Assembly: GCA_013350335.1 (NCBI GenBank)
Contig: CM023535.1
Coordinates: 31,466,991-31,530,990 of the forward strand
Direction of reading: 5' to 3'
Length of the DNA stretch: 64,000 nucleotides
From: Chimonanthus salicifolius
Taxonomy: Eukaryota; Streptophyta; Magnoliopsida; Laurales; Calycanthaceae
Below the pieces are notes generated by a model, which saw only the letters and a program-made list of their open reading frames with translations, did not search any database and had not been told where the DNA came from. Within the stretch, counting starts at the first letter, position 1. The number at the start of each line of letters is the position of its first letter. The translations under genes were made by a program, and so were the position numbers. This document shows positions 1-12,051 of this stretch, one piece after another.

Positions 1-2983
1 AGGCCCAGTCTTGACTCGGCCAGATTTCAGGCCCGGCCCAATTTGGCCCAGTTTTGGGCCCGACCCATCTTAAAGCCCAAATTTTCAAATCCAGCCCATT
101 TTATATCTCGTTTTCAGTTTTAGGCTCAATTTCGAACCCGACCTAGTTTTGGATCTTGCTTTCAGTTTTGGGCCATGTTTGGCCCATTTTGGGCCCGTTT
201 GTGGCCCAGACTTGTTTTAGCCCGTTTTAACCCGTTCGTTAACTTCGTATTTTTTTTTTTATCAGATCGAGCCCCTTCAACCCACTAGACCCGGTTTCTC
301 GAAGTTGATTTCAAAACGTACACCGGTGAGGGAACTAACCACCGATTTTAGCATGCATCTATGCATCTTATTTCTCTATCAAATGTGCAGGTACGAAATA
401 CGGCGAATGGGGGTCCTCGGTATTATGAGCCACTTGGCAAGGGAACTGTTGGCACCATTATGTGGCGGGCCCCCATCCAGATGTATTTGTACCCGATGCC
501 TGCAAAGGCATATACAAGTTGATTATCTGATGTCATAATTGATTGATTGTATAGTGACATGATTGAAGTTTATTTTTATTGATAATATGTTAAGATGCCA
601 ACATGCGAATATATGTAAAATGTGGTGGTATATGTTTGATTATAGTGTGAGGTATTCTGTTGATAATATACCATATGATCATGTGATAATAGTTTGGACT
701 GCTAGACATTGTAACATACTTGGATGTTAACATGCCAACTCGTGATAGATAATGATATATATGCATCTGATTATTATACAATGAACTATGTTAATAGTAA
801 GTGTGGCGGTATTTGTGCATGCATATAGCTAGCATATGTGGGATGCCGGTGGGGCATGGGTACTAGGCCACATCAGGATCTAGAGACTCCCCCTAGCTTG
901 TCGGGTAGTTAGGGTGCGGATGTTATGTGGGACCGCACAGTGGACGCGTGGTTGGGATTCAGACTCCCTTGTGATTGGAAATGGGTAGTCGTAACCCTTG
1001 CATGGATCAAATGGTCGGTCCGTCTTGTATTTCCCTAACGTACCTATGAGAGAGGCGTAATATGATTTAGAGAACAAGGTGCCTTGGAATCCCAGATAAG
1101 GACTAATTGGGAAGTAATTATGTTAACCCTAGATAGGTCATCAGGCTGAATGTTGGTCCACCCAAGGTAACCTTAGAAGCCCCTTGTGGTTCCGATACCC
1201 GAATGTGTGACAGGTGAGGTGATCCCTAGATGACCGAGTAGGCTGAGGAGGTGCTCGCCTAGGTCAAGGGACGGAGCGGTGAGGGACAGCTCCCGCTGGC
1301 ATAGTTTGTGATCCCTAGATGACCGAGTAGGCTGAGGAGGTGCTCGCCTAGGTCAAGGGACGAAGCGGTGAGGGACAACTCCCACTGGCATAGTTTGTGA
1401 TCCCTGGATGATTGAGTAGGCTGAGGAGGTGCTCGCCTAGGTCGAGGGACGGAGCGGTGAGGGACAGCTCCCGCCAGTATGCTTTGTGGTCCCTGGATGA
1501 CCGAGTAGGCTGAGGAGGTGCTCGCCTAGGTCGAGGGACGGAGCGGCGAGGGACAGCTTCCGCTGGCATAGTTGTGATCCCTAGATGACCGAATAGGCTG
1601 AGGAGGTACTCATCTAGGTCGAGGGACGTTGCGGTGAGGGACAGCTCCCACTGGTATGGTTTGTGGTTCCCTGGATGACCGAGTAGGCTGAGGAGGCGTT
1701 CACCTAGGTCGAGGGATGATGCGGTGAGGGACAGCTCCCGCTAGTATGGTTTGTGATTCCCTGTATGAGGCTGAGGAGGTGCTCGCCTAGGTCGAGAGAC
1801 GATGCGGTGAGGGACAGCTCTCGCTGGCATGGTTTGTGATTCCTCGGATGACCGAGTAGACTTAGGATGTACTCGCCCGCTCATTGATCGAGGGATGGTG
1901 CGATGTGATGTGATGAGATATTCCAGGCTAGGACACCTGTATGGTGGGGACAGCCTGTGGTGCGATGTGGTAGTGTGTTTACCCGCGGTTATGGTATTGG
2001 GGTTCATTGTTGAGACTTGTGTTGTGGGTGTTGACTCACTAGGAATTTATGGGTGCCTAACGAGTGAGTTCGGCCGGCTCACTCGGTAGAAGACCTATAG
2101 AATTCTGTGAGAGGTGGATACATCAGTCGTGTGGAGACCAACATATAGGGTCCAAGGTTATGGGTTTGACTATCGAGACTCTGGTGCCTGGTTGATGAGA
2201 CCATAGATGAGTTTGGTTGGCAGTTCATTCAGGATTGGTGAGGTGGTTTCTCTCGTGTGATAAACAGTTTGGGACTCTAGTGAGTTGGATTCTTGGGTTG
2301 GTCGTGGTATGTGTGCGGGTTGTCATGAGAGGGTCATAAGCCTAGTTCAGGACTAGAGACCCCGATCTGACTGAGGATAAGTCTGCGTAACTGTGGATGG
2401 ATGGACTGTTGCGGTTGGGCACATAAGGAAGTTGCATTCAGTTGGTTAGAGGATGTCGTAGAGGCCCGACTGACCTGGGCCCATGTGCTAGGGGTAGGGC
2501 ACACGTTTGTATGGTTATGCATGTAGACATCTTAGACATTGATATGTCCATATGATTATGTACAGTGTATGCTTGATGACTTATGATGCATGTGTTCCCT
2601 CACTGGGCATGTAGAGCTCACCCCCTTGCCTCACAGGTACTTCATCGAGGGAGGGTTGGCGGGACCCTCAGTTGGACGTTGGGCGTAGAGTTGCAGTTTT
2701 GCACTTTGTCATGGTCCCACCTTGTAATTAAGGACCTTCTGATGTATTTGAATTATGTGTACTTTTCATTGAGTTGGATAAATGTAATAATGACGTGATG
2801 TTATAATTAGTAATTATGACCGATGCTCACGGTTTTTGGTTTATTGGTGGATTGCTATGGTTCGTGTGGGTTGTGGGAGCAGCGTCTCCCATTTAAAAAA
2901 AAAAGTATGTCCGAAATTGTATTGGATTGGTTTTAGGAGTTCGTGTCAATTTTAACGTGCCCGTAGCGGGACAGGTCGTTACA
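1..2983 (+). mobile_element. E1 5' LTR, left end outside window
   Basis: This is the 5' long terminal repeat of retrotransposon E1, cut by the window edge so that about the first 0.8 kb is missing. It matches 5629-8529 almost base for base; the last 400 bp differ from the 3' copy at only a few sites. It ends GGTCGTTACA and is followed at once by a primer-binding site. It contains an 89-bp tandem array at 1221-1890. Short open frames inside it are not conserved genes. The near identity of the two LTRs indicates a recent insertion. Confidence 0.9.
1221..1890 (+). repeat. 89-bp tandem repeat array in E1 5' LTR
   Basis: About eight head-to-tail copies of an 88 to 90 bp unit begin near 1221, 1310, 1399, 1488, 1576, 1665, 1755 and 1838. 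Each starts like GATCCCTAGATGACCGAG and contains GCTGAGGAGGTGCTCGCC. Copy seven has a small deletion and copy eight is degenerate. The 3' LTR holds about seven copies. Confidence 0.9.
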
Positions 2984-2984
2984 G

Positions 2985-2997
2985 TAGGTATCAGAGC
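2985..2997 (+). other. E1 primer-binding site
   Basis: The sequence GGTATCAGAGC begins a few bases after the LTR end at 2983. It matches the 3' end complement of initiator tRNA-Met used by most plant Ty3/gypsy elements (TGGTATCAGAGC), with A in place of the first T-G step (TAGGTATC). It fixes the element as plus-strand. Confidence 0.8.
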
Positions 2998-4812
2998 ACG
3001 GTTCAAATCTCGGACTGTGCATGGGTCAACGATGTGTGAGATGGTGACCATAGATTAGGTTCATCCCCTGTGTGATAAGGTAGGTGGAACCTATTTCCAT
3101 GGTGGTGTTTGGACTTCCCTAAGATGTTGTGGTAAGTATGATGGGGTAGCCCTAGAGCTTGAGTTCTAGAGATGTATTTTGCTTTGGGTTCTTGTCTGGT
3201 ATTGAGCCTGGTCAGACTTTCATTATGTGGATTGACTCGTGGTGAGATTGAGCACTTGTTAGAGTAAGGGAAATCGTACCGGGCATAGTAATCCAGAAAC
3301 CTTAGGGATTCCCCTACCAGTGATAGAGACTTTGGAGAACCAAGTGTTGGTGAGCAGATTGTTTATCTCCGTTGTCAATGTGTGTATGTTGGAGACCCAA
3401 AATATCTTGCTAACGGGAAGTCAGAGTATTTGACCAGAGTACAACTTCAGTGTAGTAATTTGAGTGTGGCAACAACACCTCGCATGGGTTGATATATCCT
3501 ACTGATGCGAGTGATGTGATAGTGCCCCTTGGTTTTTGGTTCTGAGACTTGACCTGATTCAGATACGTGACTCGCTCGATGACTTTGGGCTTCGTCGTGG
3601 TTTGAGTTTAGGAGTATGTATGGTGGAGACGCCTTGTTTGTCATGTCTCCGTTGGAGTGATTGGCCGATATTGTGCAGGATTACATGTATCGTATTATAG
3701 CCAAATACGGATCTCTTAACCGTCAGTGGTGTTCTATTTAGAGGCAGTGATTTACCATCAACTAGGGTGTTGAGGGATCTAATCACCGTGTGGCTTGTTA
3801 GTCAGTTTGAGTTGAGAGGGCACTGGGATGCCAGGCGTTGGGATGATACCGACAGGGGTATTGGACATAGAGACTAGACTTGTGGGCTAGAGTCGGTGAG
3901 ACCTTTTTGCCTAGGTATTTCACTAGGGGAGCCACCGAATTTGTTGGCCTAGAAGAAGGATGACTCGATGAGATTTTTACCTGTGGTCGACAACTGAACA
4001 AAATTAAATAGTAGGATGAGGTTCTTCTACTGGAGATTGACGACTTGTTGAGACAGCTGAGAGGATCTCCGTTGCTTCTTGAGTTTGTGTTTTATTCGGG
4101 ATCTCGTCGGATGCGAGTTTTGATCTCATAAATGTAACTGGTTGGCGATGTGGTTTCGACAGGTAGTGTGATGGTTTGTCAGAATGAAACAGAGATCACG
4201 TCTGGCAGTTTATTCAGATTACTCCAAGTGGTCGTGCTTATAGTTAGATTGGTCAGAGAGAGTTGTATGCTCAACCGTGTTTTAGCTCAACGTACTATTT
4301 GTGGACAGGCAGCTGGTCGGGACAGACCATGCGAGTTTCGGAGGACATGTCTTATGTTTTGCTCCATGAGTTATGAGGCGAGATAGGAGGATTGCTGGTT
4401 CTTGTTAGAGCTCGAGTACCACAGCATCGACAGATTGGCATTTTGGCAGTTCTGTGCGAGGTAACTTGTGACCGACTGAGTAGAATTCCCCTGGGTTGGG
4501 TTAAGACCTTGATGCAATTCTGTGGGAACCATGTATGGTTAAAAGGACTTTTGAGCTGATGAAATTTGGTCAGGTGGAAGTCATTGGTTTCGATAGTGGT
4601 GCATACTATTGTCCAGATTGTTCGGTTGTTCATGGTGACTAGTGGCAGAGTTGTTTCAGTGGATCACGTGTTGTGGCATGATCTTTTGTGGCGAGGAAAT
4701 TGGTTTGAGGGTGAGTTTCAGTTGTGCAGAGGTAGTTTTTACCTAGATTTTTCTTTTGAGATTTGAGCCTAAGGTGAATTTCAAGGATGAAATTCCTTAA
4801 AGGGGGAAGTGT
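2998..4812 (+). mobile_element. E1 internal region, no recognisable gag or pol
   Basis: The whole interior between PBS and 3' LTR is only about 1.8 kb. I found no zinc knuckle, DSG protease, YIDD reverse transcriptase, RNase H or integrase motif in either direction, and the longest open frames are under 100 codons. Its last 40 bp keep the usual chromovirus-like ending (GGATGAAATTCC, then a purine tract). It therefore looks like a large non-autonomous (LARD-like) element moved by the proteins of another element. A very decayed gag-pol cannot be excluded without a profile search. Confidence 0.7.
4799..4812 (+). other. E1 polypurine tract
   Basis: AAAGGGGGAAGTGT lies directly before the 3' LTR start TGTAGCGACCCG. 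This is the expected plus-strand priming site of an LTR retrotransposon and supports the LTR boundary at 4813. Confidence 0.85.
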
Positions 4813-5084
4813 TGTAGCGACCCGACCCGATTTTTCGGAGTTTTAGGGTCTTGGTAGCAGTGGGGTGAGTGTGGGCCATGTGGTGGGTCCTGGTTTGCCC
4901 GATTTTGAGTTCAGAAACTCAGAGGGCAATTTGGTAATTTTGAATTATTAAAATTTCTTTCATAATTAAAAGTTTGAAAATCACACGTTTTCCCCCGACG
5001 TTTGTCGTTTGACTTCTTTGAGCTTTTTAAAATATTTTGAAAATTGGAGATTTTTATTTTATTAAAAAAAAAAAAAGGAAAGAA

Positions 5085-5540
5085 AACCCTAAACCTAATC
5101 CCCCTCCCTTTAAAATCTCATTTTCGGCAGCACTGTAGCGCATAGCTACAGTGCCGCCGCAACACCTACTTTCCCTCTTCTTTCTTTCATCTTCTTCCCC
5201 CTTTTCATCAAACCCTAACCCTAATCCCGCCGCCGCCGCCGCCGTCCTCATCTCCCTCCCTCTCGATTCTCTCTTTCCCCTCTCAATCCCTCTCATTTTC
5301 TCTCTTTTCCCTGATCTTTCTTCTGATCTGCTGCCGACCTCCCTCCTCCACCTCCGGCGTTGGTTCGAGCTGCTACGGCCCCAGACGAGTCGGATCTCTT
5401 CCCTCCTCGGCCGAAACCAGGTATCTTCCCCTCTTCCCTCTCCGATTCTTCTACTTTCTTCCCCGATTCTTTTTCTTCTTCCCCTCTTTCCCTCTTTTTA
5501 TTTTCTTTATTTTCTTTCCCTCTTTTCCCTTGTTTCTCAG
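5085..5540 (+). promoter_or_regulatory. CT-rich, telo-box-bearing putative promoter/leader of E1
   Basis: Telo-box like AACCCTAA occurs near 5085 and twice near 5211-5222, next to a GCC run (5228-5243) and long TCTC/CCCTC tracts. Between them a perfect 10-bp stem GCACTGTAGC...GCTACAGTGC occurs near 5130-5156. Pyrimidine-rich tracts and telo-boxes are common around transcription starts of plant genes, so I infer the U3/R boundary lies here. No clear TATA box was found. The open frames across this block (Pro/Ser-rich) are low complexity and I do not call them genes. Confidence 0.45.
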
Positions 5541-6847
5541 CTGGGAGCTGAGCCAACTCAGTCGGGTCACTGAGTTGACTTGACTGGGTTCAGTCCTGGA
5601 CCGTCGACTCAGACCCAACTCGGCCAGTCAGACCCAGTCTTGACTCGACCCAATTTCAGGCCAGGCCCAGTTTGGCCCAGTTTTGGGCCCGACCCATCTT
5701 AAAGCCCAAATTTTCAAATCCAGCCCATTTTATATCTAGTTTTCAGTTTTAGGCTCAATTTCGAACCCGACCTAGTTTTGGTTCTTGTTTTCAGTTTTGG
5801 GCCATGTTTGGCCCATTTTGGGCCCGTTTGTGGCCCAGACTTGTTTTAGCCCATTTTAACCCTGTTCGTTAAACTTCGTATTTTTTTTATTAGATCGAGC
5901 CCCTTGAACCCACTGGACCTGGTTTTTCGAAGTTGATTTCAAAACGCACACCGGTGAGGGAACTTACCACCGATTTTAGCATGCATCTATGCATCTTATT
6001 TCTCTTTCAAATGTGCAGGTACGAAATACGGCGAATGAGGGTCCTCGGTATTATGAGCCACTTGGCAAGGGAACTGTCGGTACCATTATATGGCGGGCCC
6101 CCATCCAGATGTATTTGTACTCGATGCCCGCAAAAGCATATACAAGTTGATTATCTGATGTCATAATTGATTGATGTATAGTGACATGATTGAAGTTTAT
6201 TTTTATTGATAATATGTTAAGATGCCAACATGCGAATATATGTAAAATGTGGTGGTATATGTTTGATTATGGTGTGAGGTATTTTGTTGATAATATACCA
6301 TATGATCATGTGATAATAGTTTGGACTGCTAGACATTGTAACATACTTGGATGTTAACAAGCCAACTCGTGATAGATAATGATATATATGCATCTGATTA
6401 TTATACAACGAATTATGTTAATAGTAAGTGTGGCGGTATTTGTGCATGCATATAGCTAGCATATGTGGGATACCGGTGGGGCATGGGTACTAGGCCACAT
6501 CAGGATCTAGAGATTCCCCCTAACTTGTCGGGTAGTTAGGGTGCGGATGTCATGTGGGACCGCACAGTGGACGCGTGGTTGGGATTCAGACTCCCTTGTG
6601 ATTGGAAATGGGTAGTCGTAACCCTTGCGTGGATCAAATGGTCGGTCCGTCTTGTATTTCCCGAACGTACCTATGAGAGAGGCGTAATCTGATTTAGAGA
6701 ACAAGGTGCCTTGGAGTCCCAGATAAGGACTAATTGGGAAGTAATTATGTTAACCCTAGATAGGTCATCAGGCTAAATGTTGGTTCACCCAAGGTAACCT
6801 TAGAAGCCCCTTGTGGTTCCGATACCCGAATGTGTGACGGGTGAGGT

Positions 6848-7430
6848 GATCCCTAGATGACCGAGTAGGCTGAGGAGGTGCTCGCCTAGGTCAAGGAACG
6901 GAGCGGTGAGGGACAGCTCCCGCTGGCATAGTTTGTGATCCCTAGATGACCGAGTAGGCTGAGGAGGTGCTCGCCTAGGTCAAGGGACGGAGCGGTGAAG
7001 GACAGCTCCCACTGGCATAGTTTGTGATCCCTGGATGATTGAGTAGGCTGAGGAGGTGCTCGCCTAGGTCGAGGGACGGAGCGGTGAGGGATAGCTCTCG
7101 CCAGTATGCTTTGTGGTCCCTGGATGACCGAGGAGGCTGAGGAGGTGCTCGCCTAGGTCGAGGGACTATGCAGTGAGGGACAGCTCCCGCTGGTATGGTT
7201 TGTGATTTGTTGGATGACCGACTAGGCTGAGGAGGTGCTCGCCTAGGTCGAGGGACGATGTGGTCAGGGACAGCTCCCGCTGGTATGGTTTGTGATTCCC
7301 TAGATGACCGAATAGGTTGAGGAGGTGCTCGCCTAGGTCGAGAGACAATGCGGTGAGGGACAGCTCTCGCTGGTATGGTTTGTGATTCCTCGGATGACTG
7401 AGTAGACTGAGGATGTGCTCGCCCACTCAT
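6848..7430 (+). repeat. 89-bp tandem repeat array in E1 3' LTR
   Basis: About seven copies of the same unit as in the 5' LTR, starting near 6848, 6937, 7026, 7113, 7202, 7291 and 7382. The one-copy difference explains most of the length difference between the two LTRs. Confidence 0.9.
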
Positions 7431-8529
7431 TGATCGAGGGATGGTGCGACGTGATATGATGAGATATTCCAGTCTAGGACACCTGTATGGCGGGGACAGC
7501 CTGTGGTGCGATGTGGTAGTGTCTTTACCCGCGGTTATGGTATTGGGGTTCATTGTTGAGACTTGTGTTGTGGGTGTTGACTCACCTGGAATTTATGGGC
7601 GCCTAACGAGTGAGTTCGGCCGGCTCACTCGGTAGAAGACCTATAGAATTCTGTGCGAGGTGGATATATCAGTCGTGTGGAGACCAGCATATAGGGTCCA
7701 AGGTTATGGGTTTGACTATCGAGACTCTGGTGCCTGGTTGATGAGACCATAGATGAGTTTGGTTGGCAGTTTGTTGAGGATTGGTGAGGTGGTTACTCCC
7801 ATGTGGTAATCAGTTTGGGACTCTAGTGAGTTGGATTCTTGGGTTGGTCGTGGTATGTGTGCGGGTTGTCATGAGAGGGTCATAGGTCTAGTTGAGGACT
7901 AGAGACCCCGATCTGATTGAGGATCAGTCTGCGTAACCGTGGATGGATGGACTGTTGCGGTTGGGCACATAAGGAAGTTGCATTCGGTTGGTTAGACGAT
8001 GTCCTAGAGGCCCGGCTGACGTGGGTCCATGTCCTAGGGGTAGGGCACATGTTTGTATGGTTATGCATGTAGACATCTTAGACATTGATATGTCCATATG
8101 ATTATGTGCAGTGTATGCTTGATGACTTATGATGCATGTGTTCCCTCACTGGGCATGTAGAGCTCACCCCCTTGCCTCACAGGTACTTCATCGAGGGAGG
8201 GTTGGCGGGACCCTCAGTTGGACGTTGGGCGTAGAGTTGCAGTTTTGCACTTTGTCATGGTCCCACCTTGTAATTAAGGACCTTCTGATGTATTTGAATT
8301 ATGTGTACTTTTCATTGAGTTGGATAAATGTAATAATGACGTGATGTTATAATTAGTAATTATGACCGATGCTCACGGTTTTTGGTTTATTGGTGGATTG
8401 CTATGGTTAGTGTGGGTTGTGGGAGCAGCGACTCCCATTTAAAAAAAAAAGTATGTCCGAAATTGTATTGGATTGGTTTTAGGAGTTCGTGTCAATTTTA
8501 ACGTGCCCGTAGCGGGACAGGTCGTTACA

Positions 8530-9081
8530 GTAGAATCCTACCCAACATAACTAAGGTGTCCTTCAGCTTTTAATCCGGCAACCAATCACGATCGTGCCTC
8601 CTTTGTGTAGTCCCGTTACCTTATAATATATCCATGAGTCAAACCAACAACCCATTTGATTTGTAATAGTGTCTAAGTCCAAAAACACAAATTGTGGGGT
8701 TCGGCCATACACTATGGCCGAACCTCACATATTTGATTTAATCCTTCCTTTGATCCATTACTTCCTCATTTCTTCGTTAATCACTTTAAACCCATAAAAC
8801 TTCCTTAACTCTTTCCATGGGGTTCGGCCATACAACATGGCTGAACCCTATGGTTCATCATTGGTTCCTTCATCCATAATAAAAACTAGGGTTCGGCCAT
8901 GCAATGACCGAACCATGTCCTTGACTACTTTTTCCTTATTTTTGCAATTTATCGAGCACTTACCAATTCCGCGTCTCCTCCGGTTTTCTTTCACTCCTTC
9001 TTGCTCCATTCCTTTATTATCCTCTCCTTCCTTCCTTCCTGATCTTTAGTCGGGGTTGACCTTGTTGGAAACCCCTTGGAG
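8530..9081 (-). mobile_element. E2 3' LTR, distal segment
   Basis: This minus-oriented LTR piece belongs to E2 and is the target of two insertions: E1 on its left and solo LTR L2 on its right. It resembles the LTR at 45555-47040 in the same order: GTAGAATCCTACC, CCCGTTACC, then hairpins near 8699, 8820 and 8890 of the GGTTCGGCCAT...ATGGCCGAACC type. On the minus strand GGAGGAGACGCGGAATTG is followed by GTAAGT (about 8960), the donor-like sequence seen in most LTRs here. The terminal part of the LTR must lie left of the window. Confidence 0.85.
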
Positions 9082-10535
9082 TGTAACACCCTGGAATTTC
9101 AAAGTTATCATTTTATATGAAAATATTCATATTTACGGAATTGCCATTGTGATAAAATTGATTTGAATTTAAATGGGTCAATGGCTCAATCAAGACCCAA
9201 AGGATGATAGTTTGTTTACAAAACAAATAAATGGATAAGATGAATTTAAACGGGTCAAGAATCATATTTGGGTCAAATTTTGATAAATGGGTCAAAATGG
9301 CTAGATGGGACCCAATGGGTCGTGAATGGCATGATTAACCATGGATGGAGTTCAAGCTTAGTTAATTTAAGTTTATTAATTGCTTGAGTTTGGTTTGAGT
9401 TGAAATGTATGATGAGTTTAGTTGAGTTGAATTTATTAGTTAAGTTAAATTAAATGAATGAGTTAGTTTGGGTGAGTTGGGTAAATGAGTTGGATGAATA
9501 TGTATTAAATGAGTGAGATGTAGAGATGGAGGGTTTGTAGGTTATTTAAATTCAAACACTAGGAAAACGTTGGTGCATGGGAGGCATTACCATGCATGTA
9601 ACTCCCATTTATGTGATAAATAAAATGGGAGTTACATTTTGAATGGGAGTTACTTTTTGAAGTCACAAGGGTTGCAAGGGACGTTGGTTGCATGCATGAG
9701 CAATTTCATGCATGTAACGGCTACCATGGAGGTATGAGGGGTGGTGGCTTTGAGAGTTACAAATGCATGAATAAAGAAGAGAATGCAAACAAATACAAGG
9801 ATATGCATAGGCCGTTGGGTACCCTTGGAGGTTCATCTCAAAGATGAAACCCCCAAGGAAGGTATTAAGAAATAAAGGTTACATAAATGTTCCATATTCA
9901 AACTTGTTACATGCATTGGAACCATGAGGATTAACCACCTTAGATGGAAGGTCAAGGGTTAAAAAAAAACGTTGGAGGGTTTCATCTCAAGGATGAAACC
10001 CCCAAATGAAATAAGAGTTAAAAATAAATACCATAGGAGTTACAATTTTTGGGTACCAAAGAGATCACATGGGCTGAATGAAAATTAGCCAAAGAAGTTT
10101 CAGTTTTTCTCTCCCTACCTCTCTCTCTTGGTCGTTCTTTATCTTCCCAAACACTAAGAGCAGCAGCTGGTTATTGATATGAAATCAGTCCTTGATTGAT
10201 TTGTTTCACCAAAGACAAAAGCATACCTTGAGCAAAAGAGTTGGCCTCAAGGTATTCCATCCAAAATAAAAAATTCTATCTCTTCTCTCTTTGCCGTTTT
10301 CTACCAAGAGCAGCAGCTGGTTGTTTAAATCAGTCCCTGACCATCAAGGAATCAAGAAGAAGGAGAGGCTAAGAAAGGACAAGGAACAAGCCGGAGGGAA
10401 GATCAATTGGAGGAGTCGCGGAAACGGTAGGTTTTTCGATGAACAATTTTTAAATCATGATCCGGCCATTGGATGGCTGAATCTAACAAAGGTTAAATAT
10501 TGGTTGGAAGTACATGAATGAGATAAAAAGATGGA

Positions 10536-11757
10536 CCATAGGGTTCGGCCCATTGGATGGCCAAACCCCATGGAAATAATGGATTTATTTAGATGGTTTT
10601 TGGAAATTAAAACCATACAAATTTGGGACTGTTTTTTAGATGATTTTAAGTGTGTGTTTTAAAAAGGTTAAAACATAAATAAGGAAGTTTGTTTTGGACA
10701 TAGATGAATGATGAAGAAATTCAAAACCAAAGGTCATAGGGTTCGGCCACCATGGAGGGCCGAACCCCATGCAAATAATGGTTTGGTTTTGATGTATTTG
10801 GAACATAGAAACCATGAAGTTGGTGGACTGTTTTGGGTTATTATTTAAGATGTAAATACATGTTTTAGAATGGTTAAAAACATGGATTTGGGTGCTGGTT
10901 TCAGATCCAAGATAAAAGGTTAAAGGTTCAAAATTAATTTCATGGTGTTCGGCCAATAAGCATGGCCGAACCCTATGAAATTGGGCTAATTTTAGGATGG
11001 TTGTATGAAGGGTAAAAACCTGATTTTAATATACTGTTATTACATGATTAATTGAGGTTTAAAAACAGTAAACGTAATCATTGGGTTTAGCCATCATAGA
11101 GGGCCGAACCCCATGTAAAATGATGTTGGTTTTCATGTTGAGAACCCCATGGAAACCATGGAAACCATGAAAACCCATGGACTGTTTTGTGGAATAATTG
11201 GGTTAAGTTTATGATGGACATTAGGTATTATTTATATGCTTTGATTTAAGAGTAATATATGTGGTTTATGGAGTTAATATGGGTAAGTAATCAGCCAACA
11301 TGAATAATGGAAATTAGGGATAAAATCACATTGGTGAGGTTCGGTCATGTGTATGGCCGAACCCCACTAATGGTAATTGTGGGACATAATGGTTGGTTTA
11401 TATGAAGATATGGAAGGTTTAAGAAGGATCAAATTAAGTGGTGAGGTTCAGCCGTGTGTATGGCCGAACCCCACTAAAGATGGTTTTATGTTTGGTGATG
11501 GAAGTTAGCTAATTTAAAGCAAAGGTTGGTCTCAATGGCACAATCGTAATTATGGTTGAAATGATCAAAAATAAAATGATCATATGATGGGATAAATGGG
11601 CTAAAACCAAAGTAGTAAGGTTCAGCCATAATGTATGGCCGAACCCTACCAAGGTTCATTTAGAAGTTTGGGTAATTAGATAGGTTTTAATTAAATAAAT
11701 GAATGACCAAAGTTTTAATGGATGAGGTTCGGCTATGGCTTTGGCCGAACCCCACTA
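10536..11757 (+). repeat. GGTTCGGCC hairpin array in L2 (8 copies)
   Basis: Eight interspersed inverted repeats near 10540, 10740, 10944, 11082, 11338, 11445, 11620 and 11727. Arms are GGTTCGGCC(AT) and (AT)GGCCGAACC with 4 to 8 bp loops. Spacing is 100 to 250 bp and the spacers are unlike each other except for short motifs such as GGACTGTTTT. Most arm differences are C-to-T or G-to-A at the single CpG, as expected of methylated DNA. Confidence 0.9.
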
Positions 11758-12051
11758 GGTGGTTCTTGGAACATTAAGCTTTGCTGGAAATTAGGTGGAT
11801 AAATGATTAACTTGCTGCCATGTACATAGGGTATTCGGATTTTTAGAACGGTGAGCGAGCCGTGATCGGAAGACGGTCCAAAGGAAGGATCGAACAAAGT
11901 AAACTATTGTAGGTTTCCTACCTTGTTGTAACCACATAACTTATTTGCTGTTTTATGTTATTTGAATAAGTTATTTGAATCAAATGTTATATTTACAAAT
12001 GGCATGTTTGCATAGACATCTCATGCATGGCATGGGATGATGGTGTAGTAA

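Larger units (their letters stand above)
4813..8529 (+). mobile_element. E1 3' LTR, complete
   Basis: A 3717-bp LTR from TGTAGCGACC to GGTCGTTACA (imperfect terminal inverted repeats). It begins with an AT-rich part, then a CT-rich block (5100-5540), a block rich in GGCCCA/TGGGCC (5640-5860), the 89-bp array and a 3' unique part. A possible splice donor (CCAG|GTATCT, about 5420) and acceptor (CCTCACAG|GTAC, about 8182) are visible. It differs from the hairpin-rich Tekay-like LTRs elsewhere in the window. It sits inside the minus-strand LTR of E2; the bases after it, GTAGA, would be the target duplication, but the left copy is outside the window. Confidence 0.92.

Noticed and set aside
2998..4812. 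Host gene captured in the E1 interior
   Set aside because: No open frame over 100 codons, no splice-consistent coding pattern and no recognisable protein motif.
5085..5225. AACCCTAA repeats as interstitial telomere sequence
   Set aside because: Only isolated single or double units are present, consistent with telo-box motifs and not with a telomere tract.
5151..5573. 140-codon Ser/Pro/Leu-rich open frame
   Set aside because: It comes from CT-rich low-complexity sequence in the E1 LTR, with overlapping open frames on both strands and no domain.
6975..7553. 192-codon open frame on the minus strand with repeated Pro/Arg-rich blocks
   Set aside because: It is translation of the 89-bp tandem array in the E1 LTR. 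The unit length shifts frame between copies, and the equivalent frame in the 5' LTR is broken, so it is not a conserved protein.
10536..11757. GGTTCGGCC resembling a tRNA B box (GGTTCGA)
   Set aside because: The conserved A after GGTTCG is G here, no A box lies at the right distance, and the sequence is part of a palindrome. No tRNA or SINE structure was found.
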